A program made the position numbers and the translations under genes. A model generated the notes under the pieces. It saw only the letters and a list, made by a program, of their open reading frames with translations. It ran no database searches and was not told where the DNA came from. Positions 12,766-27,300 of a stretch of 64,000 nt of DNA are shown piece by piece; the first letter of the stretch is position 1, and every line of letters starts with the position of its first letter. This DNA is from Taenia hydatigena. Its lineage: Eukaryota; Platyhelminthes; Cestoda; Cyclophyllidea; Taeniidae. The DNA is taken from positions 3,053,088-3,117,087 of the forward strand of contig JADWOT020000001.1 in NCBI GenBank assembly GCA_036345935.2, given 5' to 3'.

Positions 12766-15262
12766 TATGAAGAGTTTAGGAAGTGAAGTGGTGGATAGAT
12801 AGATGGATCAAGTGTTCCTTCAACCACTGACACCAGGTTCGCCTGGCAATGCCATCCCAATGTTTGCAGAATTTGTTCCTTCCCACAAATTTTTTTATTC
12901 AAAAATGTACTTCACTCATACCTCCATACTATCCATAAATCTCAAGTTCTCACTTTTTCAGGATAATTCCCCTTTTTAATTAATTTAGCTCATTAATTCT
13001 CCTCCTGGAACCGTAAATTGAAACAGGCAATTAAATGTTAATTCCGGCTTTGTTGCTTTTATCCTCCCCTAACTCATGGAAAAAGCGGCGGCACACGGCC
13101 ACGTCGGCTTTGAAAACCCGAACCGCCGCCGCCGCCGCCGATGCCGCTCCCGCTGCCGCTGCTGTTGCCGTTGCCGACCCTCTTGGCATTGGCGAAAGGT
13201 AAACGACAAACAATGAAAATGAAGACGGTGAAATTGGAGGGTAAAGAGAGGGAGAAAGGGCGGCAGAGGGAGGTGAGAGAGAGGACGAGGGTACACCAGT
13301 GCCGCCCCTTCAAATGAATCATTCTCTCTCCCTTTCTCTCTTTCTCTGCCTGGTGAATGAAACTGACCACCATCAGAGGCTTTTCAAGAAGCGGATTACA
13401 ACGTCGAGGGCGGTATGCGATTGTGCGGCCTTCTAATTACTAACCAATTGTCGGCAATTAGATTGGTGGGCTGTAGGCTTTTGGCTAAGTTCTCTTGCCT
13501 CTCCAGAACCGGGCTTTTCCCCTCTCTTTCTCTCTCGCTCCCTTCCTTTATTTCCACCAACACCGATTATGATCCACATGGAGCTGTTGCTATCGCCGCA
13601 TTAAATATGGAGTAGTTGAGAGGGTAAAGTACACCTTTTAAAAGAACTATTCTCAGTTCTACTGAGCCGTTGTAAGGGTACACCCTCGTTGCTTCAAAAG
13701 TACTTTTCATTTACTCTGGACTGTCATCTTCTCGGCTCTCTTTGTACATTAAGCCGACGGCTTGCAAACATTGGCAAAGTGATGCGGATGGTGGGCATGT
13801 ATTGAACAGGCCCTCCGTGAATGTCGCCAGATGGAGAGTCAGAAAGGAGACCATCACAATGTGGCGAGCTGGGCGGTGACTGCCACCAGACCATAGCCAA
13901 TGACGACTTATCAGTTGGACCGAACCGAATTTTTCTGGGAGATCTTGCCTTTCGTCCTCATCGCTTCAAATCTCTGAAGGATAATGGAATACCTAGATGT
14001 CAGGTTAGGTTACCATACATGTACAAATTGGCGCCTTAAGGCACCCTTCGGAAGGAATCTTTTAAATTAGCTATACATGGGCAATCTTGACGCCGTGACA
14101 GCCATGGCTGCTCCCCTGTCCATCTCACTTCTGTTTCTCCAAACGGTCTTGGCGCTGTCATAGTTTATATGAATAAAGTCGTGCCTTGCATTTATTGGAG
14201 ATATTTCTGCTGTCCTTAAATATTGAGCTTCAACAAGAAACGCAAGGAATTGAGTCATGTATGTCCCAGATGGATGAGTAAGCCTCAAGGCTTATTGCCA
14301 TCTGAGTGGGAGGCATTTGCTCGTAAACCCCTACGACTGCTCCACTCGATGTAAGTGTAGATGATTTGTTCGTTGTTTGCCTGCTTGTCTCAGCATGTGG
14401 CTCTAAATTTGAGGTACTAGATCCCGGACGACACAATTTGCCATCACGTACCGCATCTCAACGAGGACAAGTTCTCGTGGCTTTGGAAACAACTTGAAGT
14501 AATCCCGCAAGACAAACGAGGTCGAGTCACATCGATCAACGTATCCTTGACATCGTGATCAAGTGGTATGGAAGGCGACCAGATGGAGTTAACTTTCATA
14601 TGATATGCTCTATTGTGAGCGGTAGAGAGGTGAGACCTTTTACCTCTCCAGGTAAAAGGCACAGACCCAACCAGCCTTGAATAGAACGAGGATCTGCTTC
14701 AAAATGGACCATTCATCATAGCCTTTCCTCCCGGACAAGTGAGGAAAATCGTTCGACTTTTGATGCGCTTACCCAAATGGATTCCTCGTCTCCCTTGCTC
14801 GCTCAACAGAGGCGAGGAACGCGTACAAGTCCACGGGAGAAAGGCTTACGTGGCAGTTGAAGGATAACTGCGACCACACAAGGGGCCAGTGACAATTTCT
14901 CCCCTCCCTTCCCTCCTTCCGATAGGCTAGTTGGCCGTTTCAGTCTTCTGTGAATCGACTTCGCTCGTGCCACTCCTCTACCATTAGTAACTGCAGAGTC
15001 GGACCGCCGTCAAGTAAAAGACGCCTTTGGTTAGGAATAATAAAAAGCTCATTTTCAATAACTTTCGTAAAATTTGAAGAGGGCGAGGGGTGGCAATGGG
15101 GACCAAAGAATTACACAGATGACTGGATAGAGGTGGGGGAGGGGGGGCGGAGGCGCAGAGACTACTGGTAATTTGGTGGGGGAGAGGAGTGAGGGGAGTG
15201 AGTTGAGTACCCTGTATGCCATGCCAACGTCAACGACCACACTCAAACGGCGGCGTTAGCGT

Positions 15263-15392
15263 CTACTGTTCCACACGCTCCACTTTGGCGACTACTTTGC
15301 CCTCCCACAGGGGCAGAACAGCGTCATCGTTGGAGATCTCCTGATGCACCACACCCGAGTCAAACTCATCGGAGGTGGTCTTGAAAAAGAAT
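15263..15392 (-). CDS. axin: Axin exon 7: C-terminal half of DIX domain
   Basis: After a CACACAG acceptor the exon encodes FFFKTTSDEFDSGVVHQEIS and DDAVLPLWEGKVVAKVERVEQ, then a stop. Joined to exon 6 it completes a full DIX domain ending as in other axins (KVEKVD). No AATAAA was found on the minus strand within about 250 bp downstream. Confidence 0.95.
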
Positions 15393-18300
15393 CTGTGTGG
15401 AGGAAAAAGGGGGAAAAGGAATGATACAACTGGTAAAAGGTGAAGTCTTAAGCCCTCGGTGACAAGAAACTCTACAAGTATCCGCTGTTCCATACATACG
15501 ACGCCTAGAACGCTGAAATAGACTGGTCAACGAGATGTTTGGCGGCTATTGGTGGGTTGCCTTTTTAGCCGTACAAAAGCATAGTCCTCATTTGACCTCA
15601 ACGACCCAAGCAGCAGCAAGGCTTGTCACGATACGGCACCGCGCCGCACCGCACCGCACCGACGCGGTAAAATGTCATCGCACCGAAACAGAAAATGCCA
15701 GTCATCAGGAGTTGGTGCGTGCGTGCGTGCGTGCGTGCGTGCATGCGTGCGTGCGTGCCACCTTGGAAATGCAATCTACTGCTGCCACAGAGGCGGAGCG
15801 AGGCGAGAAGAGTGGAGAGGAGAGGAAAAGGAGACTATGTGTCCGCGTTTTTTGTGGGTAACGTCAAGCTGCTGTCACATTTGCTCTTCTTCTCGTTCTT
15901 GCTTTCACTGCTTCACTCCTCGTGTTTGTTTATCTGTCTGTCTACCTTTCGCTCTCTCTCTCTCGCCCTCTCACACTTTTTGTCTCCAGAAATGTCAACG
16001 CTTTTGCAGGCGAAAAGGAGGGAAAAGAAATACGCGCGTCAGTAGGTATATAGCATTCTGACTGGGGAAGGGAAAAGTTAATGAATTCCTTGAGACCAAG
16101 AATAAGGATTGCCTTCATGCGGACTTCCTTCAATGGGTCCTTTCATCAATACTCCAGTTCATTCTGAATCCGTGCTTCGTCTTTCTCGCTATTCCATTCC
16201 ATCTCGAAAATACCATTTATTGTTCTGTGTATCCTCCACTCATCCAGTCATTCATGCATCACTTATCGGTGCATTCAATCCATCCAATCAGTGTGTGAAA
16301 TGGTGGGCAGCCCTTGGTTCGGATCTCCGTTCTTTAACCTTAGGATGAAGCATCACTCATCCGGGCATTAAGAATGTTGAATTCTTTGTCAACTAGTCCG
16401 ACGGCATTTCTAAAGCACTTTCAAGGACCAAACTCGTAGCTCATGGACTCATCCCCCACAATTGGAAAGTCATTCCAGGAGAATAAGTTGAACATTGTCT
16501 ATTGAATGAACGAATGGCATTTTTTTGCCTTACCTAACAAAAGCAAATGGTTCAATTCTTTCCTTCGCCCTCCCCCTTCAGCTTCTGTCCCATCGCAAGA
16601 GTCGGTGCGTTGTCATATGTGTGTCGGGGTGTGTGGATGGTGGTCAAAAATTCGCCGCTACCGCTGCCGCTGCCGCCACTGCCATAGTCGGTGGCTGTCG
16701 TCGTAGATTGCACACATCCGACCACATATGATGGCCGCCCACTTTTGCTCCCCTTCCTCTTGCAATCTCCCGCGTTCTACACAAGAGCATAGCCTTGGGA
16801 TCACGAGATTTAAGAGTGGCTTTGGATATCCTGGGGAGCAGTAACAGCGTCTCTATCATCGACGAATTCTAGGGCATCATTTCCCATGTCAGCATTCCAA
16901 TAAGCAACACTTTCGACAGTGGTAAACTCCGATATTGTTCTACTCTTTTCTCTAACAGAAATGGGAAGTACATATATCAGTCCAATGTCGTTCTTTTTCT
17001 CCCCGAAAGTGATCCCGTTAGGAGGACTCGAATTCAGTGAGAGCTTAGCAGTAGTAGCAGCAACGGCGGCAATCACATCGCTGTCAGTCCTTCTCTCTCT
17101 CCCTCTCGCACACACACACACCGCCACCACCGCTACTACCGTTGCCGCCATTTTCACGTGTCGGCGAATTGACACAAACACCGACGAGGATAGCGATGAT
17201 GCTGCTGCTACTGCTACTACTGCCGCGGCTCCTGTCATCGTTTGTATCTCCTCGCGTGGTGAATGAGTGTTTTGACAGCCGAAATTGTTGTCAAGCTTAA
17301 AAATTGGAAAATGGTTGGGGAGACGGAAGTTCATGGTGGTGGTGGTGGGAGAGAAATCATGGCCATAAAACCTTGCTTCAGAATCTACACTTCGCTTCCC
17401 TGCCTGCTGCTACAGTGATAATGTGTAGCTATGACAACTGCACATTAAAGGGTGACTATGGTAAGGTGGAACTGATAGTTAATTTTACCCAAGGATACCG
17501 CCTCACCAGCCTTTTCCATTCACTGTCATCCAGCTGTCATGCTAATGACTTGTCACTTAGGAGGAATGGTCGTCAGGCCCCTCTAGCCTTTTTCCAGGCT
17601 GGAACACTCGGTGAACTCTTTAGGGGTAATTCCAATGCTACAATAGGGACCGACCGGAGGGACTTACTCAGCATCCCGCTGGAAAAGGTGAAGGCCCATA
17701 ATCTGATGACCGAATCGCAGAGGCTCGCGGGTGGACAGAATGAGGACGAACGCCCTACGTAGCACTAGGAGGCGCTCGCTAGTAAAACACATTGTCCATC
17801 CAGCCTTAAGCAGAGCATGTCAGTTGGGCCAATAGCAATCTCAGAGAGGCACAAATGCTGTTAAATTCAAATGCTTTAAATCCTGGATGTGATCGGTACT
17901 CAGCTAGCCTTAAAAAAGATGATAAAAATGAGTGATGGGGAGAAACTTGCTGGTAATTTAACGGTTCCTTGGGTTGTCTATCCATTTGGCCCCCACGCGG
18001 ATGGGATGGGACTCCGATCAGGCCATTTCGCCGCCACTCAAATCCTGGCCTTTTTACCGCTAAATGATAGGATTGCATAGCATATTTCCCCAGAACCAAC
18101 TTAAACACTACGTTTGGTTAATTTTATTCCTTGTATATCTTGCATTTTATGGCCTCTGGAACCTCTCTCATTTCCTGAACTCTCATTGGTTCCACGCACA
18201 CCCAGTTCCAGCCAATCAATACGACGGGATTGAAATCGATCTATATCTCCGTTGTCAATCGGTGAAGGGGTAGCGTTTTTAGAGGATACCTCAACGGCAC

Positions 18301-21300
18301 TTCTTAGTCATGCGATGTTTTCCGCAGAAGAGTTGATTGACAATCACAGGAACGGCTTTGTTTGGCACTTTCGTATGTGTCATGTCGACTGGCCCTTTCT
18401 TGGGCCAATGTATTATGGCTCGACGAGGTGTAACGCCTCTCATTTGACATATTCAGTACCCACCGGTGTTACACCATTTGAATTTGGAGGACTAAGAGCA
18501 TCTCTCTTCTCTCGTTTCCATTGTCCCAGAGTCAACCAATCCGATTTGGCTCAACCACCTTCAATGTGCCCTCTTTGTTTCCATACACAATGTGATGGAA
18601 TGATGCCTAGTTTTTTCTCCATTCCCAGAACGTCAGGGCTCTAGTCTTGCCTCTCGCTGTTACAATTCATTTTAGTGCTTTTTTTCACCCGTAACAAATA
18701 TATTTGTCGCATCAATGCGTCGAAGATAGAGAAAATCAATCATCTCATATGATGATAGGCTTTGACTGAACTTGATATTGTCAATTGCCAAAGCAACAAG
18801 TGGATGTTTTAGACATCCACCGCCTACTTTTTCAACTTGGGATACACCACTATGCCCATTCACACTTTCATTTTTTCCCTCGGCCGCTGGAAGCACTCAC
18901 AACAGTTGTTTTCCACTTTTCTGCTGCTACTGCTGTTCTTTCCTTCAGGCAAGAGGGAGGGAGGGAGGGAGAGAAGGGGGAGGTAAACGTCAATTAAACG
19001 CAACCATGTGTTATTGTCCTCCTCCTCCTTCAAAATTTCAATTATTATTTCCTTCTGCCTCTGAATAAAAAGAGGCAGACCACCAATCCGAGTCAAACGG
19101 AAAAATGAACAAAAGGAGGTGGATGAACACGCAAATAACAAAAGTAACCTCCCTTCCCCTCGCTCCCCCCCCCCTTGCCTCCCTCCAATGAACCAACCTT
19201 TTTCCTTTGTTAAGGGGAGGGAATAAAAAACAATGACATCAATCTTGGGATAGGAGAAAGGTAAGCCTCCTATCTCCGCCCTCACAAAAAAAATCAGAGC
19301 ATAAGCCAATCATCCATCCATCTCCTTCATTCTGTGAGTCTAAAGTTCAGGGTTCAGACATGCGAGTAGACAAACCACTGAAGTGGACTTTGGATGGTGG
19401 AGAATTCAGGAGCTAGCAACTCACCGGAAAAGACCCTTCTTGGGCACGAGGTGTTTGAATTGTCCCAGAGTGATAACGTTTGATGGCCATTGACTGCGAT
19501 AGGGGACTGGATCGTCGCAAAGGTAGTATCCGACAACCAATCCACCATTGCCACTGCTACCTCCACCACCGGCACCGCCACCACCACCACCGCCAGCAGT
19601 TGAAGATGTTGCTGGTGATGATGTACACCTGAAAGAACAGTAAAAAGAGGTAGATTTAAATAGCAGGACGTCTTCCTGGATGGCGGCATGGACCCCTGTC
19701 AATCCTCGTCACGAGGATCAACCTCAGTCGACGGTCCACCGTATGAGAAGCCACCATCCTCTCCCTGCATCTACTTTTTGGTTTTCAAGTCAACCAACTA
19801 ATAGACTTACGACATCCAATTCGACGCAACCGGGTCTCATAAACCAATGACCAGCGCGTGTCACATATACGTGACGCGTGAATTGAAGTAGAAAAAATGA
19901 AGCGTCATATTATACATGACATGAGTTAAGCATGTATTAGGCAAAACTACGATAGTCTAAGGGAACTTAGACGAGTTCTAAAGGTTTAAACCAAAAAATT
20001 ACCCCAAATTCTTGTTTCTGATGGACACACATCGAGTCAACTTTTCCCCGATTCAATAACTTTTTTCCTCAACGATTTAAGAGAAACAAGAAGGCAATAA
20101 CTTCTATGATGCCGGGTGGTCTACGATAAAATCATGTTCGTTTTCCTTCCCGTCAATCATGTCAGTCAATATCTCTCCTCATTCTCATCCTTAGGTTGGG
20201 CTGTCCTATGGGAGGCAGGCTAAAACAAAACAACCGACCAGATAGAGCTAAAAAGAATCCTTCTTTTTCGCTTCGGAAGAAGAGAAAAGATTTTATGCGT
20301 GATGAGGTGGCTTCGCATATACTGTTTTTAGCATTCTCTTTTTCTTGGACAAGTGGACTGGCCGAGGGCACTCCCAAACCCTACTTGGAGCTTCAAGAGA
20401 AATGTAGTCTTCCCTTCCCTCCTCAAATGGCCAGCAATCCACGGTATCACAACGTTGCATCAGAGACAACCTCCGCAATAGGAGTAGACTATCGGATGGA
20501 GGAGTTGAAAGTCACTTCTTCCGCCCCTCTACTTCAATTTAACCCCAACCGGTTGCTTTAGCGATAACGGAAGAAAAAAGGGAACATTAGAAGGTGACTG
20601 GGGTGGATCGGTGTCGTGTTTTCCTATCTTTCTTTAGTACAGACAAACGAAAAGACGAGCAAAGCCTCGCATCCTCAACATGACCTTCCAGCAACCCATA
20701 GGCAGGCAGCGGAATGGGTGCACTCACCGTGCTTGCAGTCGCATAGAGGTAATATCAACTAGTTGGCTCTCGTTGACCTGCTGGTGGAAGTCAAATCGTG
20801 TAGAAGAGTTGGTAGTTGTGGTTGTGGTGGCGCTGGGTGGAGAGGAGGACTCCTGAAGCAGTGGAGGATGGATACAATCATCCTCCACCTCTTCTCCCTC
20901 TCCTCCTCCTGTTGTCGCTTGCCTTGCAGTCTCCGCGATCGGTCCAGGCGACTTTCCAGCAGCGTTTAAACGCGGCCGTAAGGCGGATGTACCGAGTCCA
21001 TCACCTCCACTGCCACTACTACTTGTTGGTGTCCGATCGGCTGACGTGTCCCAGATGCGAGAACAGTGGTCCTCAAGAATAGCCTCGATGGAAGAGAAGG
21101 AAGATATATTTGAGATACGTTCAAGTCGTGCCGAGACTCTGGTTGTGCAGACGGATCACTATGAGGTAAAATTCTTCCAGACCCAATCAGCAGCGCAGAA
21201 ATCAATAATGTTGGATCTGCTCTACCCGCCTCCAGCAAGTCCTGGCAAGGCTAAATCCAACTTCACTTATCGCATTAGCCAAATCATCGGATGGGAGTGA

Positions 21301-24300
21301 TTCACCACCATTCACCCTCTAAAATTGCAAGGCACTGCACAATGGATGACCTCAATTCTGACCATATAGGAGGATGCGGAGGAGGCCGACGACGAAGACG
21401 AAGAAGCGGCGGATTCGTCGACAGATGAAACTTCAATCATACTCGTTCGAACACACGCACATGCAGTGTGTGTATGCGTGTACATGCAAAAAGCCCTTTC
21501 ATACATGAGAACAACAGGAGACATTAATCACACACTGCTCGTCACCGCCAGCGTGAGAACGTTGACACGACGACGTCCGAACTCCTGGAAAACGCGTTTA
21601 TGCACGCGAGCACTCCACGGGACCGGATGGCTCCACACTTTGGCTGATGCCACCGATGCAGGCGTAATTCGAAAGGATTTCTTCTCCATTCTTCCAGCGT
21701 CCCATTTTAACCTATCTCCTTTCACAGTTGGTTAACCTACGGGATCAGGGAAGCGAAAATTGATGTGTCACACACATGTGACGCTAGTTGTGAACGTGTC
21801 AGAGTCGGTTTAGCCTGATTAGGCAGGATAATTTGGTCCTGATAACTTATTGGCTGATAACTGAACCACTTTATTGACGTTAGTCGACCCTCAAGTGTTC
21901 TCCAGTCGCTGATTGGCTGGGTAAGTCCACTCCTTGCATTCTGACTGATTGTTCACAAAGTGTTACAATTTGAACACAAAGAAATGAGAAATTCGTCTCC
22001 AAACTACTTTCGTTTGGTCCATCCAGACCCACCATATTCTGTACAACCTTCAGAGAGATGACTCAGGCGTAACAATGCTTTAGACGTCTGCATTTTGCGC
22101 CTTCCCTGAGAGTGCATACGACTCTGGCTTGATTTTACATGCACAAACACACAAATGGGCGATGTCTGGTCGTCATCAAAAAACTTACCCCTCATCTTCT
22201 TTGTTTTTGGAAGACCTAGTTGCTCAAAAAATCGTTCCTTCCTTTAGCCAAACAAAGCCCTGGAGGAGTTGAGTAAATAAAAGGCCCAAGCTCTGTATAA
22301 ATATGCACGTGGACAGTTCGCTCTTACACTGAGATTGCGGTGAAGGAGTGTGATAAAAAAGTGATGCCTTCCGTTCTCGTCGTCGAAGTAGAGACAATCG
22401 CTATTAAGGAAACTGTTGAAAAAGAATAAGCGATTTCGCTACAAATTGCCACCCTAATAGGTCTCGCTGACTACGAGGCAAGCGGAACTGCCACAACACC
22501 AACCTGGGCATTATCTCCTTGTTGTGCATGCTGAACCCTCGCAGCAGCCAGTAGACGATCTGCCCAGGGTCGTTGAAGCACCGAAGGTTTCGATGATACT
22601 GTTGTAGTTGTTGTGGTCGTCGTTGCCGATGTTGAAGCAACACTCAGATTAGCTATCGCTTTGGAGATGCTGCATTCTCCACTCTCCGTGGTGGCCGGTA
22701 GCGGCTGCGATTGTTGCGTCTTCATGGTTGAAGCCATCTCTGACTCTGGTTTTGGTTCAACCTTCACAGCTTCCGCAGCCTTTGTAGAGCCCTCCTTCTC
22801 TTGGCTCGTGTTCGGAATATCTGGGTTTCCTTCGCCTTCCTCGTCGTTTCCGACCTGAAGAATGGAATGGAGAGGATCAGCTAGTGGCAGGGAAACCTAT
22901 CAACAAATTAACGACAATTTTTCTTTCACTGCAGAGGAGTGATGAGGCGAGAAGCTGGACTCATGTTTAAAAAGACACATCAAAATCAAGAGGATGCACA
23001 CCTGAAAGTGATCACATCCACTGCCTCTCATGAGTGCTCCGGCTTACCCACTGACACAATACCTGTCTGAGAACGGGAAGCAGTAGCAGGAGGAGAGGAG
23101 GTGAAAAGGGAAGAGACAAGGCACTAGCTTTACCCTCCCCTTCTCCTCTCCCTCCCTCCTTCCACTCCGCCTCATCCCATGTTGTCGCTGCTTGGTGTGT
23201 GTGGACCAATCGCCTTTTCGGCCTGTCATGCAATCTGAGCAGGCCTAGGACGATCAAGATGAGAGCGAGAGGGGGAAGGAGGTACAAGGCGAGAATAAGG
23301 GTTGGCTATGCCCTCCCTCCCTCCTGTCCTCGCCTTCTGTCGGATAGAAGCTATAACGGTCACTCGAATGTCATCCAACCAACGTGAGGCTGTCAAAATA
23401 CCACCCCACCTCATTCTCGTGCTTCCTTCGCCCTCTCGCCCATCTCCACCCTAACCGTCAAATGAATAAGAGAATAACAAGGGAGAATGTGACGTGCAAA
23501 ATGCGGCCATTGATTGAGGAGACCGCTCTGGGGTTTGGTGCGTGGTGAAGAAACTGACATGACCGATTTTGAGCAGCAAAAAGTTGCTGCTGGTAAAGGT
23601 GAATTTTGTGGAGGGTTTTCAGTCTCTTGCAATTCACCCACCAAGCTACTGGACTCTGAGAGCTTCCAAAGTCTCTGAGCGCCTTCCTGAATAGCTTTGA
23701 CCCACAGCAAAGAACTGTTGGCACCGGGCCGACGTTTGACAACCCCTCAAACTCGAGTTCCACACTGCAAACACGATGACGTACGATCAAAGTGGGGGTA
23801 CACAATGCTTCCTGCTTTATTGCCCAGTCTCCTCAATGCAGCAGGCTTGGTAGGAGAGCCAGTGTCAGGAATTTCCTCTAGCTGTTTGACCCTCGTTCTC
23901 CTCTCTCCTGATAGATTATGCTCCACTCGAAGAGTTGCGGCAATCGAAGTTGAAAAGTGACCACGAGGAGGAGCACCAAGAATAAGTGGCTACGGGATTC
24001 CTCATTAAGGCAATAAGGCAACCTTCAAACCCATAATTCCGTACTTACTAGATCCGCTCTCAGCTTACCGGCATTCGGCGCTCCGCACAAACACTTTGTA
24101 GCGTTCCACTGACCTCTAGGTCCGTCGGTCAAACGCATTATGATCACCGAGGTGCTTCAGTAGAAATAGGCAGTGGTATCCGTTATCAAGCGTCTCCTAC
24201 TTAGATGAATGAATGACGTTAACTCCGTGTCTGCAGCTTCAGGGAGGGAGCGAGGGAAAATTGTAAGTGTTGCTTGCGGCAAGAGAGGCCTGAAGGGATA

Positions 24301-24351
24301 GCGCATGGCAGGCTATGGTGCGTTTCGAGTGCCAAAAATAGGTATTCCGTT

Positions 24352-24389
<38 letters not shown>

Positions 24390-27300
24390 CGGAACTGCAA
24401 ATCCCCCTCTTTCACTCCCTCCCTCTCGCGCTCTCTCGGTGTTTCGCTTGTGCTAACTGTCAGGAGAACTGACCAACCAACCAACGAGAGGCTATCGACT
24501 AGAGATGCACACACGAGGTGCCACAGTGACTAATTCCTAAGGCAAGTCAAATTGGGGAACGAAGGGGCAAAGGTTGAAGGGTTATTAGCCATGAAGTATT
24601 TTTGATGGATGAAGAAAACGAGTTGCGATGACCCCTGCCAACCCCGATGATGAAGTGAGAGGGGTTCTGAGTCCTCCATAAAGCCTGAGCCACTCACAAC
24701 TGAGCTAATCACATGCCAAATGATTGACAGGGAGGAGGGAAGAAGAAAGTGCAGAACTTGCTAACAGACGGATTTGACGCACCCACGCCTCAAACACTGA
24801 CAAATCATCATACCACGTAATAACAAGAAATCACCGTCTTATCTGTCGAGCGACTCGGTCTGATTACTCCAACCAGGGGTTCGACACATTTAGGGAGCTA
24901 AAGCCGGCAAAAGGGCATGTGCATCCCCAGACGAGGTTGAGTCACCCCGACGGACAACTTGGGTAGCATTCAGGTGGTAAAAAGTGGAAAGAAGGAAAAA
25001 GTACCCCAAAAAACTCGAAATACCTACTAGATGAGAACGAAATACGGAATGTGCTGTTTGTAGAACCCCACCGTCCGACCTGATACCTGCCAAATGAAGT
25101 TAGACTAAGAAGAGAGATGACTTTCAAGAGTCCTCTTTTACCCATACAGTGAAATCATCTATGACAAGGCTTTAAAGAGGCATCTTTTGAAGCAATCAAC
25201 ACATTCGCCACCAGCGTCACATATACGCGACGCTTGGCCATCATAATTTTATGGTAGCAGGTTGTAATTGCTGTAAATCAGCACAAAAATATGCGGATGA
25301 TATGCGAATCTGCGGTTGATTGAACACATTTTTTGGGGGTTCGACGGAGAAAAACTGCAAGGTTACGGGGTCGACCTTCTCGCTTTTTAATACCTCAGTA
25401 TCAAGTGTCAAATCACTAGAGAGCACAAAACAGATTGCCCTTAAAACTGCCTAAATCCTTCTACAAGTGAAGTAATAGCAAGGTTGGAAGGTCATCCGAA
25501 TTGACAGCTCAAGGCAGGCACGTAGACCCAAACCAGAGGAATGAAACGGCATCTCAGGGGAAAGGAAACGCACCTTATCATGACCAGACTTTTCTCGTTC
25601 CACCGCAGTCATGTCCACTAGCGCAAGTCACCAACCACGTAGCATCCGATCGCAGCGACAAATAGCGGACATAGGAAGTCTGTTCAGTTTTCCACTTTCA
25701 AACAAAGACCTACGTCCACAACACCTCACTCGGTCTACCCTGCGCGCAGATAGCAGATGTCAATCAACCCCTCGTACTAATGACTAACCGAGATTCGGAA
25801 CAACCCAGACAGCAGTGACAAGCTGCTTATGCCTTCCCCTAGATAAGAGGTCCCAACACTATGTCTCGTTGCTCTTGCCACCCCTCCCACGCAAGTATTA
25901 ATTTTGATCGTCAGTTGTGCACTGATTTGAAAACTTGTTTCGCGGGTGAAACCAATCATAGATGAGTGATCGGAACACAACCGCCAAACGGCAACAACCT
26001 CGTAGATTTTGATAATTCCTTATTCTTTTTGAGGATTTTTAGTGAAGTACCTGCATTAAATATAGCACAAAGTTAACCTCCTCTGCTACTAGTCGTCCAG
26101 CCCTTCTCTACGACGACACCATGGATACCTGAGGTGGCAGTGATAAGTGGTCCCACTCCATATTGATAATAGCAATGGCGATTCCCCTTGGTGGATGATA
26201 CGTTTGGTGGTTTGATAAGGAATGGTGGATTTGTGTGGATTTGCGATGAAATGAATATCGAAACGACGTCAAACTTCAGCAACCACCCAAGTCCTGAGTG
26301 CTCTTCGATAACCACCACAGGAACGGCCCAGAGACTTGAAATAACCAGGTTTTATTCTTATGGAACTAATGAATTATGGTGTCATCTGAGAAGCAGATAG
26401 GTTTGTCGCAATTCTTTTATATGCAGCCATGGATGACATTGAAAAGCCATCAAGTTGCATTACAACGTCTTCAGCAATGCCTTGGTGCCTAGAACTCACC
26501 TCCGACATAAGCCTTTCAAGTCGTTCCATAGCAGCCCTGTCCTCAACCACGCGTTGGAGACGTTCATTGAGGAGTCGGGCAAAGCCCGAGGGATCCAACT
26601 CTGCCATATTTTGGTCCCTCATCGTTGCCGCCTTGTTGGGGACAGCGGCAGGAGCGGCACCAGCAGCCGCAGTCGAAGCACCGCTGGTAGCGGTCCTCCG
26701 TGAAGAACTGACACCCCTCTTGTGCTTGTGACCGAATCCACCACTGCCACCACCACCGCCAGAACTGATGAGAGGAGCTGGAGTGGTAGTCGTGGATGCC
26801 TCAAAGGCGGGGTAATTAGTAGACATACGAGTCGTGTGACGAATGGATGAGAGATGCATTCGGGTGCGTACTTCGTCACTTTAAAAGAGGAACAAATTGG
26901 CGTCTCTTAAGTGGTTAGTGGACCATGAAAGTGCTAATAATTTTTTCACATCAGCAATGAAAAGAGCACACTTCAAAGAGCGTAAGCTAGAGCAAAATTT
27001 CCACAGGTTCTTCCCTTCCACAGAGACATGTTTGTCGCACCGATCAGCTTTGGTGCCTATAAAGCAGCTTCGCTGAAGGATGCCATCTCCGCATCTGTGC
27101 CTGGGTAAGAGCACACACCTTTCCTTCTGCGTACCCTGCCTGTACCGACTCCTTCGACTACAGGTCTTCGTGTCCATGTCCGTGTAGCTATCAGGCGTCC
27201 GAGCCCTGGGATTAGACAGGCCTTCTGCTCACTGCATTAATTTTCATGGATTGTGGAATGGGAGGAATAAGAAGACTAGAAACGAAACCGCCGTAGCCGA

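Larger units (their letters stand above)
1..15262. other. Gene-poor region downstream of axin
   Basis: No frame here shows a recognisable domain, conserved motif or convincing exon. It holds the two inverted-repeat arms, a polypurine stretch (about 960–1160), pyrimidine/GC-rich tracts (6300–6340, 7740–7830), AT-rich sequence (5200–5960) and a GCC/GCT-type trinucleotide run at 13120–13170. Open frames are under 160 codons and mostly low complexity. Confidence 0.6.
19629..22474. other. Axin introns 4 and 5 flanking exon 5
   Basis: About 1.1 kb (19629–20727) and 1.3 kb (21139–22474) of non-coding sequence. They hold two copies of the 16-bp palindrome (19860–19875, 21767–21782) and a Ser/Asp-coding stretch at 21366–21440 that does not fit the phases of its neighbours. 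Confidence 0.6.
22855..26499. other. Axin intron 3
   Basis: A 3.6-kb intron with a CA run (24354–24386) and a palindrome copy at 25216–25231. No coding signal was recognised. Confidence 0.65.

Noticed and set aside
16810..17334. 174-codon minus frame inside axin intron 6
   Set aside because: Ala/Val-rich part comes from GCN-type repeats; joining it would break the DIX splice, which is phase-perfect without it.
17304..17762. 152-codon plus frame in axin intron 6
   Set aside because: Begins with a low-complexity Trp run made by GGT repeats; no recognisable motif.
18252..18644. 130-codon plus frame in axin intron 6
   Set aside because: Cys/His content looked interesting but there is no spaced motif and no similarity that I recognise.
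21366..21440. Extra axin exon coding Ser/Asp-rich sequence
   Set aside because: No pair of splice sites gives phases that fit both exon 4 and exon 5.
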